Assembly: GCF_016827675.1 (NCBI RefSeq)
Contig: NZ_JAERJA010000009.1
Location: 1 to 64,000, forward strand
Source: Nocardioides limicola
Lineage (GTDB): Bacteria > Actinomycetota > Actinomycetes > Propionibacteriales > Nocardioidaceae
Reading direction: 5' to 3'
Length of the DNA: 64,000 nucleotides
Position numbers and translations under genes: made by a program. The notes under the pieces were generated by a model that did no database searches, was not told the DNA's origin, and saw only the letters and a program-made list of their open reading frames with translations. Shown piece after piece: positions 1-7,693 of this stretch. How positions within the stretch are numbered: position 1 is the first letter of the stretch; the number at the start of each line of letters is the position of its first letter.

Positions 1-735
1 GTGATCATCATCGATGCGATCGTGCTCAAGGTCCGCGAGGGCAGCGTCGCCAACCGGCCTGTGTACGTGGCGATGGGCGTGAACCTCGACGGCTTTAGGG
101 ATGTTCTGGGCATGTGGGTCGGCCCCTCGGGCGGCGAAGGAGCCAAGCAGTGGATCAACATGCTGACCGACCTGAAGAACCGTGGCATCCTCGACGCATG
201 CATTGTCTGTTGCGACGGCCTCAAGGGTCTCCCGGAGGCGATCAACGCGGTCTGGCCCCAAGCGGTCGTGCAGACCTGTGTGGTGCACCTGGTCCGCAAC
301 AGCCTGCGGTACTCCTCCAAGCAGCACTGGCAGAAGATCACCGGGCAACTGCGTCGGATCTACACCGCGCCGACCGTGGAGGCCGCGGAGTTCGAGTTCG
401 AGATCTTCGCCGAGGAGTGGGAAGTGAAGTACCCGGCGATGATCAAGCTGTGGCGCAACGCGTGGGCCGAGTTCGTGCCGTTCCTCGACTTCCCCGTCGA
501 GGTCCGCAAGATCATCTACACCACCAACGCGATCGAGTCCCTCAACGCCCGGTTCCGGGCCGCGACACGGCGGCGCGGGCACTTCCCCGACGAGCAGTCC
601 GCGCTCAAGGTCCTCTACCTCGCCGTGCGGCATCGCGAAGTGAACCGGCCCAACCCCAGCGGCCGGATCGCCGGCTGGAAGAACATCCTCAACGTCTTGT
701 CCATGACCTACGGCGACCGCCTGGGTCTCAACTGA
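1..735 (+). CDS. IS256-family (Mutator-type) transposase, 3' part, cut by window edge
   Basis: DDE transposase that cuts and pastes an insertion sequence. The 244 residues seen match the C-terminal part of IS256-family enzymes, which usually run about 400 residues, so the 5' end most likely lies outside the window and the first GTG need not be the true start. Catalytic acids are visible: Asp5 in 'IIIDAI', Asp72 in 'CCDGLKG' and Glu179 in 'TTNAIESLN'. The frame is intact to its stop and a plausible right terminal repeat follows within 10 bases, so this end of the element looks complete. Activity cannot be judged without the left part. Confidence 0.9.
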   Translation: MIIIDAIVLKVREGSVANRPVYVAMGVNLDGFRDVLGMWVGPSGGEGAKQWINMLTDLKNRGILDACIVCCDGLKGLPEAINAVWPQAVVQTCVVHLVRNSLRYSSKQHWQKITGQLRRIYTAPTVEAAEFEFEIFAEEWEVKYPAMIKLWRNAWAEFVPFLDFPVEVRKIIYTTNAIESLNARFRAATRRRGHFPDEQSALKVLYLAVRHREVNRPNPSGRIAGWKNILNVLSMTYGDRLGLN

Positions 736-740
736 GCCGA

Positions 741-771
741 TGCCCACTTACACAAAGTTTCCGACAGACCC
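741..771. repeat. Right terminal inverted repeat of the IS256-type element (putative)
   Basis: The stretch tgcccacttacacaaag followed by tttccgacagaccc lies just after the transposase stop and has the look of IS256-family termini from actinobacteria. The matching left repeat is outside the window, so the exact boundary is inferred. Host sequence should begin near 772. Confidence 0.55.
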
Positions 772-1004
772 GCGATATTGGCTGGGCGCACGAGTATGGC
801 TTGATCAAGCACGGCACCTATGCTGAAGCGCAAGATTCCAGGCGTGATCGAGCCAACAATGCCTACGCGCTCAGGTGGTACGCAGGCAATTCTGGCCTTG
901 TTCGAGGATGGTTCAGGGCAGCGTCGGGGATGGAGACGTTCTTGCGTCGAATAGGCGCCCATGCGGACTGGCTGTTCAGCCGGGGTGCGGGGTATAGGCT
1001 TTGA
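771..1004 (+). pseudogene. C-terminal fragment of a gene interrupted by the IS (possible Rhs/polymorphic toxin tail)
   Basis: After the IS end an open frame runs about 77 codons to a TGA at 1002-1004 (begins RDIGWAHEYGLIKHG, contains 'DRANNAYALRWYAG'). It has no start of its own and reads like the 3' end of a longer gene cut by the insertion. The next gene overlaps its stop, and a YD-repeat relic lies 500 bases downstream. I therefore suspect the toxin tip of an Rhs-type protein. No toxin family is recognised with confidence. Confidence 0.45.
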
Positions 1005-1507
1005 CTTCTTTCGATGCGCAAGTTCCGGTTCCACGATCGAGGCGCCGTGTGTGTATGGCTGGGGGTATCGTGGTTGGAGTCGTACTAGGTTTTGGGCTCT
1101 CGGCTGCTGTGGATTGGGTCCGCCAACCCGTCGACTGCCACGAACGTCAGGTGGCGGCGGATGCTCTTGCAGTGCTTGACGTGTTCTACTCGCCACCCCT
1201 CGCAGCGTTGAAACTTTCTGGGTCGTGCTCGGAGTCAGTACTGAACTATTACGGGGTGGAGGCTCGTATCGATGCGAGCGACGCTGCCGAAGCGGTAGAG
1301 GTGCTACGGCGCTTGCGATGCGATGATCATGAGATCGGTCCTGTCGTGGAGGAAGTCGATGCTGTCGCGGACGCTCATCTGCAATGCCAACTGCCCGAAC
1401 TTGGGTTAGTGAGAATCGCCGTCAATCCCGGCGGGATCGAGCCTTCTGAACGCCCCGGAGTTGCCATCTGGATGACGTTCGTTGGTTCAGTCTCAACTGG
1501 TCAGTGA
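1001..1507 (+). CDS. Small membrane-anchored protein, possible immunity protein
   Basis: A 168-residue protein of unrecognised family. TTG at 1001 overlaps the upstream stop as TTGA, an arrangement seen in translationally coupled pairs; an ATG at about 1056 is an alternative start. Residues about 18-38 (MAGGIVVGVVLGFGLSAAVD) form one hydrophobic segment with a basic N-terminal flank. The rest looks extracytoplasmic, with several Cys (CHER, GSCSES, RRLRCDD, LQCQLPE). Position directly behind a possible toxin tail suggests an immunity role. That is inference only. Confidence 0.5.
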   Translation: MTSFDAQVPVPRSRRRVCMAGGIVVGVVLGFGLSAAVDWVRQPVDCHERQVAADALAVLDVFYSPPLAALKLSGSCSESVLNYYGVEARIDASDAAEAVEVLRRLRCDDHEIGPVVEEVDAVADAHLQCQLPELGLVRIAVNPGGIEPSERPGVAIWMTFVGSVSTGQ

Positions 1508-1512
1508 AGTAG

Positions 1513-1650
1513 CGGCTGTGGGCGAACTTGATCGGCACGACTGCCCTCACCACTTACGATGCTGCTGGACGCTTGGCCACACAGAGCGATGGTCTCGCCA
1601 CGTACACCTACACCTACACCTACACCTACGGCCTGAGTTGGGTCACCTGA
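1513..1650 (+). pseudogene. Rhs/YD-repeat relic
   Basis: A short frame with no start encodes TTYDAAGRLATQSDG followed by alternating Tyr-Thr and stops at 1648-1650. 'TYDAAGRL' is the signature of YD repeats in Rhs and related polymorphic toxins. An in-frame TAG at 1510-1512 closes the upstream side. It is too short to be functional and is most likely debris from an Rhs gene whose other pieces may include 771-1004. Confidence 0.7.
1603..1629 (+). repeat. Hexamer tandem repeat (tacacc)x4 inside the YD relic
   Basis: Four head-to-tail copies of tacacc plus a final tac encode alternating Tyr-Thr. A run like this is prone to slippage and fits relaxed selection in a decayed gene. Confidence 0.8.
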
Positions 1651-1698
1651 ACTGATTTGCGAGTGGCAGATCTCGCTGACCTGCGACGATGCGTGCGG

Positions 1699-1869
1699 TT
1701 AGTGTGCCGTCAAGGCACTAAATAGGGATCGGTAGGATCGCGCCGTGGCGTGGGTTCGGCGGGTTCGTACGAACAGGATGTAGGCCATCGCCAGGAACGT
1801 GGTGGTGCCGGCCACCGTCTCGACCCGGTACGACGATCCCTGATTGCTGATGCCGAAGAAGCGGTCCAC
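1699..1869 (-). pseudogene. N-terminal stump of an AzgA-like (NCS2) purine permease
   Basis: Reading leftward from a GTG at 1869 gives VDRFFGISNQGSSYRVETVA then GTTTFLAMAYILFV, which closely resembles the start of AzgA-type guanine/hypoxanthine permeases (motif 'TTFLxMAYIxFVNP'). Homology ends abruptly after 'LFV'. About 20 unrelated codons follow before a TAA at 1699-1701. Family members are over 400 residues; this is 56. The permease was truncated and only its first segment survives, probably in the same rearrangement that left the Rhs debris. Confidence 0.7.
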
Positions 1870-1915
1870 GGGGCGTAGTTTGGCAGAGACCCGGCGCTGT
1901 GAGGTGACGCGGGCG

Positions 1916-2497
1916 TTACGACTCGCCGCGCTCGCCGCCCGGCACCCACAGCACGTCGCCCTGTTCGCGGTTCGCGTACCTGGCCAGGATGAAGAGCAGG
2001 TCCGAGAGCCGGTTCAGGTAGGTGATCGCCAGCAGATTCATCACCTCGGCGTGCTCGGCGTACGCAGCCCAGGCCGACCGCTCGGCACGGCGGCACACGG
2101 TGCGGGCCACGTGCAGTTGCGCCGCTGCCTGGGTACCGCCATTGAGGATGAACGAGCGCAACGCGGGCAGGTCCGCGTTGTAGTGATCGCACCACTCCTC
2201 GAGCCGGTCGATGTAGGACTGCTCGACCCGCAACGGCGGGTACTCGGGGTTCTCCACGACCGGGGTGGACAGGTCGGCCCCGACATCGAAGAGGTCGTTC
2301 TGGATCCGGGTCAACACCGTGACCACGTCGGGCTCCAGTGCGCCGGTGGCCACCGCCACCCCGATCTGAGCATTCGTCTCGTCCACGTCGGCGTACGCCG
2401 CGAGGCGGAGATCGGTCTTGGCCGTCTCGCTCATGTCGCCCAGGCGGGTGCTCCCGGCGTCGCCGGTGCGGGTGTAGATGCGGGTGAGGTTGACCAT
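1916..2497 (-). CDS. pduO: Cob(I)alamin adenosyltransferase, PduO type
   Basis: Transfers the 5'-deoxyadenosyl group of ATP to cob(I)alamin, making the coenzyme needed by B12-dependent mutases. The 193-residue product starts MVNLTRIYTRTGDAGST, the ATP-binding N-terminal motif of the PduO class. It also has 'YADVDETNAQIG', 'RIQNDLFDVGADLSTP' and a C-terminal 'YLNRLSDLLFILARYAN'. ATG at 2497 is chosen because it puts that motif at the N-terminus. It lies 1.1 kb from, and opposite in strand to, the B12-dependent mutase at 3639, a sensible neighbourhood. Confidence 0.9.
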   Translation of the reverse strand: MVNLTRIYTRTGDAGSTRLGDMSETAKTDLRLAAYADVDETNAQIGVAVATGALEPDVVTVLTRIQNDLFDVGADLSTPVVENPEYPPLRVEQSYIDRLEEWCDHYNADLPALRSFILNGGTQAAAQLHVARTVCRRAERSAWAAYAEHAEVMNLLAITYLNRLSDLLFILARYANREQGDVLWVPGGERGES

Positions 2498-2526
2498 GGG
2501 TTCACGGTAGCGCTTGCGTTTAGTGG

Positions 2527-2565
2527 CGTCACTGGGTACCTTGTCTCGCATGGTACCCAGTGACG
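2527..2565. promoter_or_regulatory. 14-bp inverted repeat over the PadR start codon (probable operator)
   Basis: cgtcactgggtacc (2527-2540) is mirrored exactly by ggtacccagtgacg (2552-2565) with an 11-base spacer containing the ATG of the regulator. PadR proteins commonly repress their own transcription through such dyads. Its position lets it also influence the divergent adenosyltransferase gene starting at 2497. Confidence 0.65.
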
Positions 2566-2897
2566 ACGCCATCCTCACCCACCTGAGACGTGGTGCGTTG
2601 GAGTACTGCGTGCTGGCCACGTTGGCCGACGGCAGTCGCTACGGACTCGACCTGGCGCGCAGCCTCGGCGGGGACGGGCTGCTGCTGGCCAGTGAGGGCA
2701 CCCTGTATCCGCTGCTCGCCCGACTGCGGAAGGCCGGCATGGTCTCCACGATCTGGCAGGAGTCGGCCGAAGGGCCACCCCGTCGGTACTACGAGCTCAC
2801 CTCCAGTGGCCGCGAGGCGCTGGACACCTTCGTCGGAGTCTGGCCCAGATTCCGGAACGCAGTCGATGACATCGTTGAAACGGGAGGAACCCCATGA
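2550..2897 (+). CDS. PadR-family transcriptional regulator
   Basis: A 115-residue winged-helix DNA-binding protein. 'RRGALEYCVLATLADGSRYG' followed by 'SEGTLYPLLARLRKAG' and 'PRRYYELTSSGREAL' is the PadR fold from N- to C-terminus. ATG at 2550 is used because the family begins shortly before the first helix; an upstream in-frame ATG would put extra residues across the palindrome. Its stop overlaps the start of the next gene (ATGA at 2894-2897), so the two are translationally coupled. Such PadR/HAAS pairs are common, with the membrane partner thought to sense the signal. Confidence 0.9.
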   Translation: MVPSDDAILTHLRRGALEYCVLATLADGSRYGLDLARSLGGDGLLLASEGTLYPLLARLRKAGMVSTIWQESAEGPPRRYYELTSSGREALDTFVGVWPRFRNAVDDIVETGGTP

Positions 2898-3595
2898 ACG
2901 CCACCGAACACCCCGAGGTGATCCGCTACCTGGACGCGTTGACGTCACTGCTGACGCCACTGGACCCCGCCGATCGGGCTGAGGTGCTCGCTGGGGTCCG
3001 CGAGCACCTTGAGGCAGCCGTGGCTGAGCGCCCCACCGAGGTGGCGCAGGTGCTGGCCGAGCTCGGCCCCCCGGAGTCGGTCGCCCGAGCGGCGTACGCC
3101 GAGCACGGTGGGCCCGCCGCTGAGCCGACCCGCGCCGCCGACCGGGCGGCGGTGCCGGTGGTGGTGGCGCTGCTGCAGCTGCTGGGCCTGCTGATCCTGC
3201 TGCTGAGCTACGTCGCCTTCGCTCCGGTGGTCACCACCACCTCCGAGGAGGTGAACGGAGTCGTCAGTACCGAGGTGTTCTACCCCGCCGGCGCCGCCAT
3301 CCTCGGGGCCTTGGCGGCCGGCGTGTTCGCGCTGCCCCTGTGGCTCGCCGCGGCCGTCCTGGTCGGGCTCTCCGGGCTGTGGTCGCGTCGGGAGAAGCTG
3401 CTCTGGATGGTGCTGCTGCCCGGCTCCGCCGCGCTATTGGGCGGGCTGCCGGACCTGGGCTGGCAGCTCCTGGGTGAGACCGGCCTGACCATCGGCGCCC
3501 TGACCGGCACGGTGCTGGTGGTGGTGGCCGTGCCGCTGCTGGTGTGGCGGCTCACCGCTCGCGGCCGGGAGCAGTGTCGGATTCACCACACCTGA
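2894..3595 (+). CDS. HAAS-domain membrane protein, partner of PadR
   Basis: A 233-residue protein. The helical N-terminus (about 1-80, with 'LTPLDPADRAEVLAGVREHL' and 'AELGPPESVARAAY') resembles the HAAS/DUF1700-type domain typically encoded next to PadR regulators. After a charged linker come about four membrane segments, starting 'AVPVVVALLQLLGLLILLLS'. The gene overlaps padR by 4 bases. It probably conveys a membrane or envelope signal to PadR; the signal is unknown. Confidence 0.75.
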   Translation: MNATEHPEVIRYLDALTSLLTPLDPADRAEVLAGVREHLEAAVAERPTEVAQVLAELGPPESVARAAYAEHGGPAAEPTRAADRAAVPVVVALLQLLGLLILLLSYVAFAPVVTTTSEEVNGVVSTEVFYPAGAAILGALAAGVFALPLWLAAAVLVGLSGLWSRREKLLWMVLLPGSAALLGGLPDLGWQLLGETGLTIGALTGTVLVVVAVPLLVWRLTARGREQCRIHHT

Positions 3596-3638
3596 GACCA
3601 GTGGCTCGGGTGTGGGATTCGGCATACCCTGACTCCTC

Positions 3639-5642
3639 ATGAGCACTCCTGAAAAGGATCGCCCCTGGGTGATGAGGACCTACGCCGGCCATTCGACCGC
3701 CGAAGCGTCCAACGAGTTGTACCGCACCAACCTCGCCAAGGGGCAGACCGGACTCTCGGTCGCCTTCGACCTGCCCACCCAGACCGGGTACGACCCGGAC
3801 TCGCCGCTGGCCCGCGGCGAGGTCGGCAAGGTCGGCGTACCGGTGCCGCACCTGGGCGAGATGCGCAAGCTCTTCGACCAGATCCCGCTCACCGGGATGA
3901 ACACCTCGATGACCATCAACGCCACCGCGATGTGGCTGTTGGCGATGTACCAGGTCGCCGCCGAGGAGCAGAACCCCGACCTGTCGCCCACCGAGGTGGC
4001 CCATCAGCTCGCCGGGACCACGCAGAACGACATCATCAAGGAGTACCTGTCCCGGGGCACCTACGTGTTCCCGCCGGAGCACTCCTTGCGGCTGATCAGC
4101 GACATGATCGCCTACACGGTCCACCAGATCCCCAAGTGGAACCCGATCAACATCTGCAGCTACCACCTGCAGGAGGCCGGCGCCACGCCCAAGCAGGAGT
4201 TGGCCTACGCGCTCTGCACCGCGATCGCCGTCCTCGACGCGGTCCGCGACGCCGGCCAGATCGACGAGGCCGACTTCGAGAAGGTGGTCGGCCGGATCAG
4301 CTTCTTCGTCAACGCCGGGGTCCGGTTCGTGGAGGAGACCTGCAAGATGCGGGCCTTCGTCGAGCTCTGGGACGAGATCACTCGGGAGCGGTACGGCGTC
4401 ACCGACCCGAAGATGCGCCGGTTCCGCTACGGCGTCCAGGTGAACTCGCTCGGTCTCACCGAGGCGCAGCCGGAGAACAACGTCCAGCGGATCGTGCTGG
4501 AGATGCTCGGCGTGACCCTGTCCAAGGACGCCCGGGCCCGCGCCGTACAGCTGCCGGCCTGGAACGAGGCGCTCGGGCTGCCGCGTCCGTGGGACCAGCA
4601 ATGGTCGCTGCGCTTCCAGCAGGTGCTCGCCTTCGAGTCCGACCTGTTGGAGTACGACGACATCTTCAACGGCTCGCACGTGATCGAGGCGAAGGTGGCC
4701 GAGCTGGTCGCCGGTGCCCGCGAGGAGATGGACCGGGTCCAGGCCATGGGCGGTGCCATCGCCGCGGTCGAGTCCGGCTACATGAAGGAGGCGCTGGTGT
4801 CGGCTCATGCCGAGCGCCGGGGCCGGATCGAGTCCGGTGACGAGATCATCGTCGGCGTCAACAAGTTCACCACCACCGAGCAGTCCCCGCTGACCGCGGA
4901 TCTGGACGGCGCGATCCAGACCGCCGACCCCGAGGCCGAGCGGGCCGCCATCGCCTCCGTCGAGGCCTGGAAGGCGCAGCGCGACGACAACGCGGTGGCC
5001 GAGGCGCTGGCCCGGCTGGCCGCCGACGCCAAGAGCGACGTCAACCTGATGGACGCCACCCTCGCCTGCGCCCGCGCCGGGGCCACCACCGGCGAGTGGG
5101 CCGGCACTCTGCGCGAGGTTTTCGGCGAGTTCCGGGCTCCCACCGGCGTCGCCGGAGCCGTGGGTGTGGCCGACGCCGGCGCGGAGCTGTCTGCGGTCCG
5201 GGACCGGGTGCAGGCCACCGGTGAGGAACTGGGCGGCCGGTTGCGGCTGCTGGTCGGCAAGCCGGGGCTGGACGGGCACTCCAACGGCGCCGAGCAGGTC
5301 GCGGTCCGGGCCCGGGACGCCGGGTTCGAGGTCATCTACCAGGGCATCCGGCTCACCCCGGAGCAGATCGTCGCCGCGGCGGTGGCCGAGGACGTGCACT
5401 GCGTCGGGCTGTCCATCCTCTCCGGCTCCCACATGGAGTTGGTGCCGGCGGTCCTGGACGGCCTGCGGGAGGCCGGCCTCGACGACGTACCGGTGATCGT
5501 CGGCGGGATCATCCCCGACACCGACGGCAAGGCATTGCTGGGACAAGGTGTGGCGGCCGTCTACACGCCCAAGGACTTCGGGCTCACCGGGATCATGGAC
5601 GGCATCGTGGACGTGATCCGCAAGGCCAACGGCCTCGCCTGA
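3639..5642 (+). CDS. ecm: Ethylmalonyl-CoA mutase (B12-dependent, single chain)
   Basis: Adenosylcobalamin-dependent isomerase converting ethylmalonyl-CoA to methylsuccinyl-CoA, a defining step of the ethylmalonyl-CoA pathway. The 667-residue chain carries the catalytic barrel first ('RTYAGHSTAEASNELYR', 'AFDLPTQTGYDPDSPLARG', 'MNTSMTINATAMWLLAMYQ'). The cobalamin domain follows from about residue 530, with Asp545-x-His547-x-x-Gly550 ('LDGHSNG'), 'LSILSGSH' and 'VIVGGIIP'. The N-terminal signature and overall length fit Ecm/MeaA better than the MutA/MutB subunits of methylmalonyl-CoA mutase. A wider role on methylmalonyl-CoA cannot be excluded. The partner reductase Ccr and chaperone MeaB are encoded 24-27 kb away. 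Confidence 0.88.
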   Translation: MSTPEKDRPWVMRTYAGHSTAEASNELYRTNLAKGQTGLSVAFDLPTQTGYDPDSPLARGEVGKVGVPVPHLGEMRKLFDQIPLTGMNTSMTINATAMWLLAMYQVAAEEQNPDLSPTEVAHQLAGTTQNDIIKEYLSRGTYVFPPEHSLRLISDMIAYTVHQIPKWNPINICSYHLQEAGATPKQELAYALCTAIAVLDAVRDAGQIDEADFEKVVGRISFFVNAGVRFVEETCKMRAFVELWDEITRERYGVTDPKMRRFRYGVQVNSLGLTEAQPENNVQRIVLEMLGVTLSKDARARAVQLPAWNEALGLPRPWDQQWSLRFQQVLAFESDLLEYDDIFNGSHVIEAKVAELVAGAREEMDRVQAMGGAIAAVESGYMKEALVSAHAERRGRIESGDEIIVGVNKFTTTEQSPLTADLDGAIQTADPEAERAAIASVEAWKAQRDDNAVAEALARLAADAKSDVNLMDATLACARAGATTGEWAGTLREVFGEFRAPTGVAGAVGVADAGAELSAVRDRVQATGEELGGRLRLLVGKPGLDGHSNGAEQVAVRARDAGFEVIYQGIRLTPEQIVAAAVAEDVHCVGLSILSGSHMELVPAVLDGLREAGLDDVPVIVGGIIPDTDGKALLGQGVAAVYTPKDFGLTGIMDGIVDVIRKANGLA

Positions 5643-5694
5643 GGCTCGTCGACCGGCCGGGGGAGTGGCCGGTCTCACGTCCACACGGTGAGAT

Positions 5695-5732
5695 TCAGGT
5701 TAGGCATACCTCATTAGGTTGGCCTAACCTGT
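5695..5732 (+). promoter_or_regulatory. Two abutting DtxR/IdeR-type iron boxes
   Basis: Compared with the 19-bp consensus TTAGGTTAGGCTAACCTAA, 5695-5713 (tcaggttaggcatacctca) matches 15 of 19 and 5714-5732 (ttaggttggcctaacctgt) matches 15 of 19, by eye. The boxes are directly adjacent with no spacer. The second touches the first possible start codon of the following small gene, so regulator bound with ferrous iron would block transcription or initiation there. Confidence 0.75.
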
Positions 5733-5736
5733 GTGT

Positions 5737-5928
5737 GTGGCCAAGAAGAAGACCAACGCGGTGCAGCCGAAGGTGAAGTGCTGTGTCAGCAAGTCACGCT
5801 GCAAGCGCTGCCCGATCCGACTGCTCAAGGAAGGCAACCTGCCCGACGGGTACACCGTCAAGAAGCGGGCCCTGGTGCGAGTCGACGGCAAGAAGGTCAC
5901 CAAGAAGCAGCTGCAGAAGGCCGCCTGA
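5737..5928 (+). CDS. Small basic Cys-rich protein, iron-box controlled
   Basis: A 63-residue lysine-rich protein (MAKKKTNAVQPKVKCCVSKS, then RCKRCPIRLLK). Four cysteines, as CC-x5-C-x2-C, suggest a metal or Fe-S site, though this is not proven. It starts at GTG 5737 or GTG 5731; the latter overlaps the downstream iron box. No function is known to me; it looks like a conserved actinobacterial hypothetical. The upstream tandem boxes make iron-dependent expression likely. Possible roles are iron sparing or metal handling. Confidence 0.75.
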   Translation: MAKKKTNAVQPKVKCCVSKSRCKRCPIRLLKEGNLPDGYTVKKRALVRVDGKKVTKKQLQKAA

Positions 5929-5995
5929 GGTTTCAAACGCTTCCGGGCTGGGTATGCCAAGGTGACACTTGTACGCCCGAACACCGAGGAGCCCG

Positions 5996-7693
5996 ATGAG
6001 CGGCCCGGAGACCATCCACGCAGAGATGACGTCCGGCAACTTCACGACCATCACCGGCGTGGAGACCGCTGTCGCAGACGTGATGACCGAAGTCAGTGCC
6101 AACGTCGCCCTGATCAGATACGCAGCGGACAAGCCCGACTGGGTGAGCCCGGGTCGGCGAACCCGTTTCAACATGGAGGCGTGGACCACTAGGGCAGCCG
6201 CCGAGGTTTCCTTCGTCCGCCTCAACCGGGCCGAGTTGGCTTTGCGGATGGTGGCGGACTCGTACCGCTGGATGGTCGAGGCCGCCGACCATGTCATCGG
6301 GCAATGGCGAGCACAGAAGCCGCAGATCACCAGCGCAGCGCACCTGCTCCTCTTCCGGGCCGCAGTGATGCTGGCGCAGCGCGGGATCCAGCAGGTGTAC
6401 CGCGACCGGCTCGTCGAGGCACGCGACTTCGTGGTGAGCGACCCGCTGTCGGAGCAGCTGAGTGAGTGGCTCAAGCATGGCCTCAGTCGGAGCATGCGTC
6501 ACGACCTTGAGACCCCTATCAACCTCGGTCCGATCATCCCGAACACCCTGGCCACCGGTGACGACGACGGATGGATCCCCCAGGGGCTGGGCTACGACCC
6601 GGCGACCGGTCTGTTGCTCCAGGCGTCATACCAGAAGGTGGGCGACGGCTTCGACCAAGCGCAACTCTCCCTGGTCGACCCCGACACCGGGAGGCTGATC
6701 AACACAGTCGGACTCGGCGAAGCCATCGATCCCAGCGGTCCGCACAACGTGGGGCCACCGGACCACGCCGGTGGGGTCGCCGTGCACGGCGACACGGTTT
6801 GGGTCACCTCGTCGGGGAAGCCGCCGCACGTCTACCCGTACTCGATGACCCAGTTGCGCGAGGCGGCGCCCGGGGCCACAGTCAAGCCGTCGGCCGACCG
6901 GCAACAGGTCGCCGCTGGCGCCACCACCACCATCGTCGGCAACACCCTGTATGTCAGCACCTTCGCCAAGGAGACCCCTGGCAGGCTCTACACCTACACC
7001 TGGGACGAGCGGACCGGCAGTTGGGTCGATGAGCGGGGCCCGTTCCCGAGCCCGCCGCAGACGCAGGGCATCGCGGTCAAGGGGGACACCATCGTCTTCA
7101 GCACCTCCTATGGCCGCCACCATGCCAGCACTCTGCAGAGCTATCCGCTCAGTCAGGTGCTGGGTCGCGAAGGATCACTCGGTGAGCCTCTCGAGACGGT
7201 GGAGTTGCCGAACATGACCCAGGGTGTGGTTGCCCTACCGGATGCGTTGTTGACCACCACTGAGGCCGGGGCGGATTCCTTCTCCGCTCCCACGGGCGGC
7301 TCGTTCGAGTCGCTGTGGGCGCAGATGAAGATGACGGTCACCCCCTACGCCGAGGTCGGCCTCGACGGGCATGGCATCGAGGTCGAGCCGGCCACGCTCA
7401 CCGAGGCGAGCAGCCTCTTCCGAGAAGCCGAGAACGGCCTCGAGACGGCCCGCAAACGGATCGAGAGCCTGGCCCTCCCGCCCGCGAGCCTCGGCGTTGT
7501 GCCTGGTGCGGTCGAGTTCGCCGGTGCCGTGGGCGAGCACCTCGACGAGACCGCGCGCTGGCTGGAGGAGAGCCGTGTCAGCGCCGACATCACCGCCGAT
7601 GATCTGGTCGCTGCCGCCCGCGACTACGAGGAGACCGACGCCGGCGTCGGGGGGATCTTCGGTCGGCTCCGCGACCTCTTCGGTGAGTCGTGA
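5996..7693 (+). CDS. Beta-propeller-like protein with EspC-like type VII secretion C-terminus
   Basis: A 565-residue protein. Residues about 1-165 are alpha-helical. About 175-440 read as a repeated beta-propeller ('QGLGYDPATGLLLQASY', 'GGVAVHGDTVWVTSSGK', 'TTTIVGNTLYVSTF', 'QGIAVKGDTIVFSTSYG'). About 460-555 resemble the EspC/WXG100-like helical hairpin of ESX substrates, ending in Tyr544-Glu-Glu-Thr-Asp548, which fits the YxxxD/E secretion motif. No signal peptide is seen. Start ATG 5996 has aggag five bases upstream. The stop overlaps the GTG of the next gene, a lipoprotein, so the two form an operon. I infer export by a type VII system and an envelope role; no ESX genes lie in the window. 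Confidence 0.65.
   Translation: MSGPETIHAEMTSGNFTTITGVETAVADVMTEVSANVALIRYAADKPDWVSPGRRTRFNMEAWTTRAAAEVSFVRLNRAELALRMVADSYRWMVEAADHVIGQWRAQKPQITSAAHLLLFRAAVMLAQRGIQQVYRDRLVEARDFVVSDPLSEQLSEWLKHGLSRSMRHDLETPINLGPIIPNTLATGDDDGWIPQGLGYDPATGLLLQASYQKVGDGFDQAQLSLVDPDTGRLINTVGLGEAIDPSGPHNVGPPDHAGGVAVHGDTVWVTSSGKPPHVYPYSMTQLREAAPGATVKPSADRQQVAAGATTTIVGNTLYVSTFAKETPGRLYTYTWDERTGSWVDERGPFPSPPQTQGIAVKGDTIVFSTSYGRHHASTLQSYPLSQVLGREGSLGEPLETVELPNMTQGVVALPDALLTTTEAGADSFSAPTGGSFESLWAQMKMTVTPYAEVGLDGHGIEVEPATLTEASSLFREAENGLETARKRIESLALPPASLGVVPGAVEFAGAVGEHLDETARWLEESRVSADITADDLVAAARDYEETDAGVGGIFGRLRDLFGES

Noticed and set aside
3552..5684. 710-codon minus-strand open frame opposite the mutase
   Set aside because: It is the reverse of the ethylmalonyl-CoA mutase gene, His/Gly/Arg-rich with no domain, and overlaps the gene completely.
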